A DNA stretch of 10,587 nt. Origin: JAAYLU01 sp964458805. Its GTDB lineage: Bacteria > Synergistota > Synergistia > Synergistales > Aminobacteriaceae. Below, piece after piece: positions 1 to 5,722 of this stretch; position 1 is the stretch's first letter, and the number at the start of each line of letters is the position of its first letter. Position numbers and translations under genes: made by a program. The stretch is taken from positions 1 to 10,587 of the forward strand of contig CAYWKH010000069.1 of assembly GCA_964458805.1 (NCBI GenBank). Reading direction: 5' to 3'. Below the pieces are notes generated by a model. The model had not been told where the DNA came from. It worked only from the letters and a program-made list of their open reading frames with translations, and made no database searches.

Positions 1-17
1 GATTGGCCTTCGCATAC

Positions 18-947
18 TCAGCGTTGTTGCGCTACATACCACTCGTACGTGCGCTCAAGGCCCTCCTCCAGGCCGACGGACGCGCTCCAGCCCAGCGCCT
101 TCATCCTCGAGACGTCGAGCAGCTTGCGGGGGGTGCCGTCCGGCTTCGTGCCGTCCCAGACGACTTCGCCCCCGAATCCCGTCGTGCGCCGCACCAGCTC
201 CGCCAGCTCCCCGATGGTCACGTCCGTCCCCGTGCCCACGTTGACGAACTCCGCCCCTTCGTAGTTCTCCATCAGGAACACGCACGCGTCCGCGAGGTCG
301 TCCACGTACAGGAACTCCCTGCGCGGCGTCCCGCTTCCCCACAGGGTCACTGTCCGGTCGCCGCGCTCCTTGGCCTCGTGGAACTTTCGCATCATGGCGG
401 GCAGCACGTGCGAGGTCTCGAGGTCGAAGTTGTCCCCGGGGCCGTACAGGTTGGTCGGCATGGCCGAGACGAAGCGCGCGCCGTGCTGCCGGTTGTAGTA
501 CTCGCACATCTTGAGCCCGGCAATCTTGGCTATGGCGTAGGCCTCGTTGGTCGGCTCCAGGGCGGAGGTCAGCAGGGACTCCTCCCTTATCGGCTGGGGG
601 GCCATCCTCGGGTATATGCAGGAGCTGCCTAGGAAGAGCAGCTTCTTCACCCCCGACAGCCATGCCTGGTGGATGACGTTGAGCTCGATGGCCAGGTTTT
701 GATAAATGAAGTCCGCCGGGCAGGTCGAGTTGGCCATTATGCCGCCGACCTTGGCCGCGGCCAGGATCACGCGGTCGGGCCTTCGCGCCTCGAAGAAGCT
801 CCTGACCGCGGCCTGGTCGGTCAAATCCAGCTCGCTCCTGGTCGCCAGGATCAGGTTACGATAGCCGCCCCTCTCCAGCCTGCGGACGATGGCCGATCCG
901 ACCAGCCCCCTGTGCCCGGCTACGAATATCCCCTCCCCGGTCAGCAT
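18..947 (-). CDS. fcl: GDP-L-fucose synthase
   Basis: This 309-residue cytoplasmic enzyme performs the 3,5-epimerisation and NADPH-dependent 4-reduction that turn GDP-4-keto-6-deoxymannose into GDP-L-fucose, the last step of donor synthesis. The N-terminal Rossmann motif GHRGLVG is at residues 11-17. The catalytic set of the family is present: Ser108 and Cys110 in GSSCIYP, Tyr137 and Lys141 in YAIAK, and His180 in ETSHVLP. These match Ser107, Cys109, Tyr136, Lys140 and His179 of the E. coli enzyme almost number for number. The length is slightly below the usual 310-325. The ATG at 947 overlaps the end of gmd by 7 bases, so the two are translationally coupled; longer upstream extensions in this frame only run into gmd. 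The gene is complete, with its TGA at 18-20. The family is not in doubt; the acceptor glycan is unknown. Confidence 0.96.
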   Translation of the reverse strand: MLTGEGIFVAGHRGLVGSAIVRRLERGGYRNLILATRSELDLTDQAAVRSFFEARRPDRVILAAAKVGGIMANSTCPADFIYQNLAIELNVIHQAWLSGVKKLLFLGSSCIYPRMAPQPIREESLLTSALEPTNEAYAIAKIAGLKMCEYYNRQHGARFVSAMPTNLYGPGDNFDLETSHVLPAMMRKFHEAKERGDRTVTLWGSGTPRREFLYVDDLADACVFLMENYEGAEFVNVGTGTDVTIGELAELVRRTTGFGGEVVWDGTKPDGTPRKLLDVSRMKALGWSASVGLEEGLERTYEWYVAQQR

Positions 948-2038
948 TGCTCCTCCACCGCCGGGCAGACGCTGTACCCGGCCTCGCGGCAGAGCAGGTC
1001 GCGTTTGAACAGGTCGAGGTCCGCGCTCACCATCTCCGTCACAAGCTCGCCGAAGGTGATCTTCCTCTCCCAGCCGAGCTTTCGCCTGGCCTTGCTCGGG
1101 TCGCCGAGCAGCAGGTCGACCTCGGTGGGTCGGAAGTACCTCGGGTCCACCTCGACGACCGTCTCCCCGCTGTCCGTTCGGACGCCCCTCTCCTCCGTAC
1201 CCTCCCCCCGCCACTCGAGCGGTATTCCCGCCTCGGCGAAGGCGAGCGTCGCGAACTCGCGCACGGAGTGCGTCTCGCCCGTCGCTATCACGTAGTCGTC
1301 CGGCTCGTCCTGCTGCAGCATCAGCCACATCGCCTCCACGTAGTCGCGCGCGTGCCCCCAGTCGCGCTTCGCTTCCAGATTGCCGAGGTAGAGCTTCTTC
1401 TGAAGGCCGAGCGAGATGCGCGCCGCCGCCCTGGTTATCTTCCTGGTGACGAAGGTCTCCCCTCTCAGAGGGGACTCGTGGTTGAAGAGTATGCCGTTGC
1501 AGGCGAACATGCCGTAGGCCTCGCGGTAGTTCACCGTGATCCAGTAGCCGTAGAGCTTGGCCGCGGCGTAGGGGCTTCGCGGGTAGAAGGGGGTGCTCTC
1601 GTCCTGCGGCACGGCCTGCACCTTGCCGTAAAGCTCGCTGGTGGACGCCTGGTAGAAGCGCGTCCTGCGCTCCAGCCCGAGGATGCGGATGGCCTCCAGC
1701 AGGCGCAGAACGCCGAGGCCGTCGCCGTCGGCGGTGTACTCGGGCGACTCGAAGGAGACCTTTACGTGGCTCTGAGCGGCCAGGTTGTAGATCTCGTCCG
1801 GCTGGACCTCCTGCACTATCCTTATTATGTTGGAGGAGTCCGTCAGGTCCCCGTAGTGCAGTACGAGGCGCCTGTCCTCCTGGTGGGGGTCCTCGTACAG
1901 GTGGTCGATCCTCCCAGTGTTGAACAGCGACGAACGCCTCTTCACCCCGTGGACCTCGTACCCCGCGCCAAGCAGAAACTCCGCCAGGCAGGCTCCGTCC
2001 TGGCCTGTGATCCCCGTGATCAGCGCCTTCTTTGTCAT
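941..2038 (-). CDS. gmd: GDP-mannose 4,6-dehydratase
   Basis: This 365-residue short-chain dehydrogenase/reductase converts GDP-D-mannose to GDP-4-keto-6-deoxymannose, the first committed step to GDP-L-fucose. The nucleotide-binding motif GITGQDG is at residues 9-15. The active-site residues Thr133, Glu135, Tyr157 and Lys161 lie in STSELYG and SPYAAAK, one position off the E. coli numbering. The RGETFVTRK segment around 192-200 and the C-terminal pattern through GYSV are typical, so the protein is full length. The start is the ATG at 2038, giving MTKKALITG as in homologues; AGGAG lies 7 bases upstream. An in-frame start at 2086 would add 16 residues that do not resemble the family. fcl follows with a 7-base overlap. 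The gene is transcribed away from the fucosyltransferase arm. The product could also feed other GDP-deoxyhexoses, but the adjacent fcl argues for fucose. Confidence 0.97.
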   Translation of the reverse strand: MTKKALITGITGQDGACLAEFLLGAGYEVHGVKRRSSLFNTGRIDHLYEDPHQEDRRLVLHYGDLTDSSNIIRIVQEVQPDEIYNLAAQSHVKVSFESPEYTADGDGLGVLRLLEAIRILGLERRTRFYQASTSELYGKVQAVPQDESTPFYPRSPYAAAKLYGYWITVNYREAYGMFACNGILFNHESPLRGETFVTRKITRAAARISLGLQKKLYLGNLEAKRDWGHARDYVEAMWLMLQQDEPDDYVIATGETHSVREFATLAFAEAGIPLEWRGEGTEERGVRTDSGETVVEVDPRYFRPTEVDLLLGDPSKARRKLGWERKITFGELVTEMVSADLDLFKRDLLCREAGYSVCPAVEEQC

Positions 2039-2045
2039 CGTCTCA

Positions 2046-2050
2046 CTCCT
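2046..2050 (-). promoter_or_regulatory. Shine-Dalgarno site of gmd
   Basis: On the minus strand AGGAG lies 7 bases before the ATG at 2038. It decides the start in favour of 2038 over the in-frame start at 2086, which has no such site at the right distance. Confidence 0.75.
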
Positions 2051-2108
2051 GTTCGTCGTGCCGAATGCCGGCTGTCGCTCGGCCAAAGGCTATCACAATC
2101 GCGGCTCG

Positions 2109-2115
2109 TTGTCTA
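2109..2115 (-). promoter_or_regulatory. possible -35 box of a gmd-fcl promoter
   Basis: Read on the minus strand, TAGACA (2115 to 2110) matches five of six bases of the TTGACA consensus. Only a poor -10 candidate, TAGCCT, follows after 17 bases. It would sit back to back with the -35 box of the rightward promoter. gmd must be transcribed from this intergenic region because the neighbouring gene diverges, but this exact site is a weak guess. Confidence 0.25.
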
Positions 2116-2139
2116 AAACCCCTCCGCGGTTGCTATAAT
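2109..2139 (+). promoter_or_regulatory. extended -10 promoter for the rightward operon
   Basis: TATAAT at 2134-2139 is a perfect sigma-70-type -10 box. It is preceded by TG at 2131-2132, giving an extended -10 (TGCTATAAT). The best -35 candidate is TTGTCT at 2109-2114 with a long 19-base spacer, so the promoter probably relies on the extended -10. Transcription would begin near 2146, leaving a leader of about 62 bases before the ATG at 2208. It would drive the MBOAT remnant, the methyltransferase and the fucosyltransferase. Confidence 0.7.
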
Positions 2140-2153
2140 GGCATGAAAAGATG

Positions 2154-2190
2154 CGGCGGACAATCCATCGAGCCCGAGCTCCGCCGTTTT
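2154..2190 (+). promoter_or_regulatory. leader hairpin followed by a T run
   Basis: CGGCGGA at 2154-2160 is perfectly complementary to TCCGCCG at 2180-2186, with a 19-base loop, and is followed at once by TTTT at 2187-2190. A smaller alternative stem, GAGC 2170-2173 with GCTC 2178-2181, competes with it. The hairpin lies inside the transcribed leader between the promoter and the first start codon. It could act as a weak intrinsic terminator or attenuator. The long loop and short T run keep confidence low. Confidence 0.35.
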
Positions 2191-2207
2191 CCGAAGGGTG
2201 AGGGCGC

Positions 2208-2420
2208 ATGTTGTTCAACTCGTACGTCTTTTTGTTCCTCTTTCTGCCAGTCACGTGGGGACTTTTCCGGCTCGCATCGCGCTTAAGGGCCACCGAAGCG
2301 GCCCTCTCCGCGCTCCTGGCGGCGTCGCTCGTGTTCTACTCATATTGGAACCCTCCCTTCGTCCTGCTGATCCTATTCTCGATAGCCTTCAACTACGCCC
2401 TCGGGCGGACCGGAATTTAG
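2208..2420 (+). pseudogene. N-terminal remnant of an MBOAT O-acyltransferase (AlgI-like)
   Basis: The 70-residue reading frame begins MLFNSYVFLFLFLP and continues through VFYSYWNPPF and FNYALGR, which is the characteristic start of AlgI/DltB-type membrane-bound O-acyltransferases. The hydrophobic stretches at about residues 5-25 and 32-62 would form the first two or three membrane passes. Family members are usually about 450-500 residues and carry the catalytic histidine far downstream; all of that is missing. No other frame of the following DNA continues the family, so this looks like a deletion, not a frameshift. The break falls just after residue 67. The new stop codon merges with the Shine-Dalgarno of the next gene. 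It cannot acylate a sugar; translation of the stump may still serve to couple the methyltransferase. A working micro-protein is possible but unsupported. Confidence 0.8.
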
Positions 2421-2424
2421 GAGG
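2417..2424 (+). promoter_or_regulatory. Shine-Dalgarno site TTAGGAGG, overlapping a stop codon
   Basis: TTAGGAGG lies 8 bases before the ATG at 2433, near-ideal spacing. Its TAG at 2418-2420 is also the stop codon of the MBOAT remnant, so ribosomes ending on the remnant would release on top of the methyltransferase ribosome-binding site. Confidence 0.8.
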
Positions 2425-2432
2425 TTGACTGC

Positions 2433-3050
2433 ATGAACCGTTTGACCCGCCGCATGCGCGAACTTGCGGCCGGCATCGAGTGGAGGCTGAAGGGCGAGCC
2501 TGTCCCCCTTCCGAACGTGCTGAAACAGTCGATAATCATCGAGCACGCGAAGGCAGGCGGAATCCGCGTGTTCGTCGAGACGGGCACATACGAGGGCAGG
2601 ACATTGGCCGCCATGATCCCGTTCTTCGACCGCCTGTATTCGATCGAGCTGGGCGAGGACCTGTACAGGAGGGCATGCGACCGGTTCGCCTCGGTCCCGA
2701 AGGTGCGCCTCCTGCAAGGGGACAGCGGAGATCGGCTGGCGGACATCCTCGAACTCGAGAGGGAGGAGAGGTGCCTGTTCTGGCTCGACGCGCACTACTC
2801 CCGCGGCGACACCGCGAGGGGGGAGGAGGAGACCCCGATCCTGAAGGAGCTGGAGCTGATCGGCGCGCACCCGGTCAAGGAGCACGTGTTGCTGATCGAC
2901 GACGCGAGGTGTTTCGGCGCGGACGAGGGGTACCCGTCCATACCGAGGATGAGAGCGGCGGCGGCGCGGCTCTTCCCCGGCTCGGCCTTCTCGGTGGACC
3001 GCGACATCATAAGGATAAACCCCCGGACGGGGCATGGGCGTCCGTCATGA
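2433..3050 (+). CDS. class I SAM-dependent methyltransferase, sugar-decorating type
   Basis: This 205-residue soluble protein has a Rossmann-type methyltransferase layout. The SAM-binding loop FVETGTYEG is at residues 47-55, an acidic end to strand 2 is in YSIEL (69-73), LLQGDSGD is at 93-100, FWLDAHYS at 116-123 and LLIDDAR at 153-159. This pattern belongs to a family usually annotated only as class I methyltransferase or hypothetical protein and often found among glycosyltransferase genes. The ATG at 2433 has an excellent Shine-Dalgarno. The stop overlaps the fucosyltransferase start by four bases (ATGA), so the two are made together. By context I infer O-methylation of a sugar, perhaps the fucose, but the acceptor cannot be read from the sequence. 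No signal peptide or membrane segment is seen. Confidence 0.75.
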   Translation: MNRLTRRMRELAAGIEWRLKGEPVPLPNVLKQSIIIEHAKAGGIRVFVETGTYEGRTLAAMIPFFDRLYSIELGEDLYRRACDRFASVPKVRLLQGDSGDRLADILELEREERCLFWLDAHYSRGDTARGEEETPILKELELIGAHPVKEHVLLIDDARCFGADEGYPSIPRMRAAAARLFPGSAFSVDRDIIRINPRTGHGRPS

Positions 3051-4048
3051 TCGTCAAACTGACCACGCCGGCGCCGAGTTGGCCCCTGGCCATGCAGACG
3101 CCGGGGGCGACAGGGACGTGGGACGGCGTCGAATTCGTGATAAACGAGGAGTGCGAGAGGGCGGACGCCTGGGTGGTGTACGAGGGAGCGCCGCGGAGGG
3201 CGACCACGGTCTGCCCCCCTTCCAGGACAATACTGGTTACGGGCGAACCGCCGATGATCAAGAGCTACCCGGAGGCTTTCACCGCGCAGTTCGCCAGGGT
3301 GGTGACATGCCATGCCCTGGGACACCCGGGGGTCGTCGCCCGGCAGCAGGCGCTTCCCTGGCACTACGGTCGCGAGTTTGACGGCGCGGGGGGAGAGAGG
3401 TTCGTAGAGAGCTACGACTCGCTGGCGGGGAACTCCCCCTTCGAGGGGAAGACGCGCCTGATCTCCATCGTCTGCTCGGCGAAGAGGGGGAGGGAGGGGC
3501 ACAGGATTCGCGACGGATTCGTGTCGTACCTCGAGCGAATGCGAATTCCGGGGCTCGACATCTTCGGGATCGGGCGGGAGAGGGCGGCCGCGTGCAAGCG
3601 CGACGCCATAGCCCCGTACAAGTACCACATCGCCATCGAGAACTCGCGTTGCCCGCACTACTGGACCGAGAAGCTGGCGGACTGCTACCTCGGCGGGGCG
3701 CTCCCCTTCTACTGGGGGTGCCCGGAGCTTGAGAGGTACTTCCCGGCCGGGTCGTTCGCCCTGATCGACATCGAGAGGCCGGAGCAGGCCGTCAGGACCA
3801 TCCTGCGGACGATCGAACGGGGTGCCTGGGAGCGAGCGGTCCCCCTGCTGAAGGAGGCGCGGAGGCTGGTGCTCGACAGGTACAACCTGTTCCCGTCCGT
3901 GGTCTCCCTGCTCGGGGAGCTGCCTGATTCGCACCCGGTGCCTGTGACCATACGCCCCGAGGAGAGCTTTACCCTGCGCGGCAGGATAAGGCGCGCGAGG
4001 CTGGGCGTCAAGGCGTGGTACAGGCGCGTTCGCGGCCCGGGCCCCTAA
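3047..4048 (+). CDS. GT10-family fucosyltransferase
   Basis: This 333-residue protein should transfer L-fucose from GDP-fucose to a glycan, typically to GlcNAc or another sugar in alpha-1,3/1,4 linkage. The diagnostic GT10 donor-binding block is clear: YKYHIAIENS at 191-200, YWTEKL at 205-210 and GGALPFYWG at 216-224, comparable to the FENS, TEK and P-YWG motifs of Helicobacter and animal fucosyltransferases. The N-terminal half (1-140), which holds the acceptor site in this family, is recognisable only by VTGEPP (64-69) and is otherwise divergent. The C-terminal tail from about 309 is strongly basic with scattered aromatics, suggesting peripheral membrane association. The ATG at 3047 overlaps the methyltransferase stop. 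gmd and fcl, just across the divergent promoter, supply the donor. Acceptor and linkage are unknown. Confidence 0.9.
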   Translation: MIVKLTTPAPSWPLAMQTPGATGTWDGVEFVINEECERADAWVVYEGAPRRATTVCPPSRTILVTGEPPMIKSYPEAFTAQFARVVTCHALGHPGVVARQQALPWHYGREFDGAGGERFVESYDSLAGNSPFEGKTRLISIVCSAKRGREGHRIRDGFVSYLERMRIPGLDIFGIGRERAAACKRDAIAPYKYHIAIENSRCPHYWTEKLADCYLGGALPFYWGCPELERYFPAGSFALIDIERPEQAVRTILRTIERGAWERAVPLLKEARRLVLDRYNLFPSVVSLLGELPDSHPVPVTIRPEESFTLRGRIRRARLGVKAWYRRVRGPGP

Positions 4049-5154
4049 GCCTGAGGATGGGCGAGCCCGTCCCTCGGCGGCAGACTGCCAAATATGCGGG
4101 TGAACTCCGCCGCCGCCCCGTCACGCATGAAGCGAGGCTCCAGCGCGGCCCGCACGCGCGCCGCGCTCTCCTCCATCCGCGGATCGTCCCAGTCGCGGTA
4201 GATACTCAGCACCCCCTCGGGCACCAGCTCGGGGCGCTCCCGGACGTAGTACAGTCCGCCCCGCTCCCCGAAGTAGTTGGCCAGCGCGAGGTCCATGACC
4301 TCGGGCGTCAGGAGCCCTATCCAGAAGCCGGAGAAGGCCAGCACGGGGCGGTCGGCCAGCGCGGCCTCGACCGCCGAGGTGGACCCCGCGCACACCAGGG
4401 TCGACCGGTCGAACCAGGGCTGAGGATCCGTCCGGGTCCCGGCAATGCGGATGAAGCGCTCGCCGGCCTCTCGGTTGATGCGCTCCGCCAGCAGGCGGAA
4501 CTTCCACGCCCTCCAACCGCCGCCGACGAACGTGATCTCGAGCGAAGGAATCTCTTTTTTCAGATCGGACGCCCCTTGGAGCAGGGCCAGGGGTCCGGCG
4601 GACTTGTAGCCGCTCAGCCGCCCGAAGCACAGGACTCGGAAGGGATCTCTCGGAGGCGTCGGCGAGGGCCTGATCAGACCGGTCAGGGGCCTTGCGAACA
4701 GAAATTTGGGGAAGGGGGTTGGTATCTCCTCCAGGCCCTCCAGTATCGGAGGCTCGGCCGACAGCCAGGCATCGCTGTGCCGCACAAGCGACTCCACGTC
4801 GCGCCCCTTCCTGTCGGTCTTTTCCAAGTGGTCCAGGAAAAAGGTGAGCACCCTGGCCCCTGTGACGCCCTTGAGCCTGACCGCCAGGGGAAACGAGCGA
4901 CGCGAGTCCGTGACAAGGACGTCGGGCGAGAAGTCCCCGGCCTTGCGGTCGAACCAGAAGTTGCCGACGGTGGGCGACGGCATGGATATCACCTCGACGC
5001 CGCGTTTCCGAAGGCGGGACTGGAAGCCCCTGCCGGCCCATCTGCCGAGCACCGCCACCCGATGCCCTCCCTCCTTCAGCGCGGTGGAGAGATGAAACAC
5101 GAAGGAGGTCACACCGTCGACTACCATGGCGTCGGAGCAGAACAGCACTCTCAC
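4045..5154 (-). CDS. GT-B fold glycosyltransferase, GT4-like
   Basis: This 369-residue cytoplasmic or membrane-peripheral glycosyltransferase resembles GT4-type enzymes. The N-terminal domain opens with a hydrophobic beta strand and a DGVTSF loop (13-18), where most members have a glycine-rich acceptor loop. The C-terminal domain carries FGRLSGYKS (177-185), ITFVGGG (207-213) and the donor-site stretch AGSTSAVEAALADRPVLAFSG (starting near 256). The start is taken as GTG at 5154, which overlaps the GNAT stop as GTGA and has GGAGG 10 bases upstream. An ATG at 5187 would add 11 residues that lie inside the GNAT gene and precede the natural strand. It is the last gene of the leftward operon, and its TAG overlaps the TAA of the convergent fucosyltransferase. 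Donor and acceptor sugars are unknown; the match to family motifs is looser than for the GT4 gene at 7646-8665. Confidence 0.8.
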   Translation of the reverse strand: MRVLFCSDAMVVDGVTSFVFHLSTALKEGGHRVAVLGRWAGRGFQSRLRKRGVEVISMPSPTVGNFWFDRKAGDFSPDVLVTDSRRSFPLAVRLKGVTGARVLTFFLDHLEKTDRKGRDVESLVRHSDAWLSAEPPILEGLEEIPTPFPKFLFARPLTGLIRPSPTPPRDPFRVLCFGRLSGYKSAGPLALLQGASDLKKEIPSLEITFVGGGWRAWKFRLLAERINREAGERFIRIAGTRTDPQPWFDRSTLVCAGSTSAVEAALADRPVLAFSGFWIGLLTPEVMDLALANYFGERGGLYYVRERPELVPEGVLSIYRDWDDPRMEESAARVRAALEPRFMRDGAAAEFTRIFGSLPPRDGLAHPQA

Positions 5155-5702
5155 TCCCTCAGCTCCTCCGGGAACAGGGAGTACCAAACCAGGTCCTCGT
5201 ACTTTCCGCCGTTGAACACGTGCTGTCTGAAGATTCCCTCACGGCGGAAGCCGATGGTCTCGTAGAGATGTATAGTCCTTTTGTTGTCCGACAGTATGCT
5301 GAGATAGATCTTGCGCAGGTTGAGCGTGTCGAACCCGTAGCGGATCATGCGCACCGATGCGGCCCTGCCGTAACCCTTGCCCATCTCGCGGGCCGACGCT
5401 ATCACGGCGGCGAACTCGGCGTGCCGGTCCAGCGCGGATATATTCTTGAGGCTCATCACCCCCAGGAACTGATCGTCCGGGGCGTGGGCGTTCCTGGCGA
5501 CCGCCAGGTGGACCGAGTCCCCTCGCCCTCCCGCCACAATCGATTCGAGCGCGCCGCGCGCCTCCTCCCGTGTGCGCGGAAGGCGAGTAAACGCGTAGTA
5601 CTTCGCGATCTCCGGGTCGTTCTGCCACGAGTAGAAGCCGTCGAGGTCGTCCATCCGCAGTTCCCTGAGAAAAAGACCCTCGACGCCGGTCTTCAGCAAC
5701 AC
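5151..5702 (-). CDS. GNAT N-acetyltransferase, RimJ/RimL- and PseH-like
   Basis: This 183-residue acetyl-CoA-dependent acetyltransferase has the GNAT motif A pyrophosphate loop REMGKGYGRA at about 105-114. The motif B segment SDNKRTIHLYETIGF follows at 138-152, and the ending HVFNGGKYEDLVWYSL is typical of RimJ/RimL relatives and of PseH, which acetylates an amino sugar nucleotide. The start is chosen as GTG at 5702, with GGAGG 9 bases upstream; a TTG three bases further in is an alternative. It begins 20 bases after the CgeB-type gene stops and overlaps the next glycosyltransferase by GTGA. In this context it probably acetylates an amino sugar, possibly the 3-amino sugar made by the genes at the far end of the operon. 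Ribosomal-protein or small-molecule acetylation cannot be excluded. Confidence 0.85.
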   Translation of the reverse strand: MLLKTGVEGLFLRELRMDDLDGFYSWQNDPEIAKYYAFTRLPRTREEARGALESIVAGGRGDSVHLAVARNAHAPDDQFLGVMSLKNISALDRHAEFAAVIASAREMGKGYGRAASVRMIRYGFDTLNLRKIYLSILSDNKRTIHLYETIGFRREGIFRQHVFNGGKYEDLVWYSLFPEELRE

Positions 5703-5722
5703 CAGTCCCTTCCTCCCTTCTA

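Noticed and set aside
1..15. Possible start of another minus-strand gene at the ATG at 15
   Set aside because: An ATG lies two bases after the fcl stop, but only five codons are visible and there is no Shine-Dalgarno, so a gene cannot be supported.
948..1328. Extended start for GDP-L-fucose synthase
   Set aside because: The extra 127 residues overlap gmd out of frame and have no family resemblance; residue numbering of the catalytic set fits E. coli only with the start at 947.
947..2116. Long open frame on the plus strand opposite gmd
   Set aside because: It is the antisense shadow of a gene with clear dehydratase motifs; GC-rich third positions keep the opposite strand free of stops. Its translation is rich in Arg, Val and Leu with no recognisable domain.
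2143..2286. Possible leader peptide starting at the ATG at 2143
   Set aside because: It begins at about the predicted transcription start, lacks a ribosome-binding site and overlaps the MBOAT remnant out of frame. It shows no run of regulatory codons.
4033..4044. GGCCCGGGCC palindrome near the convergent stops as a terminator
   Set aside because: It lies inside the fucosyltransferase coding end, its arms leave no room for a loop, and no T run follows on either strand.
4015..5265. 416-residue open frame on the plus strand opposite the terminal glycosyltransferase
   Set aside because: The translation is low-complexity, with no family motif, and it crosses two real genes. The minus-strand product has GT-B motifs.
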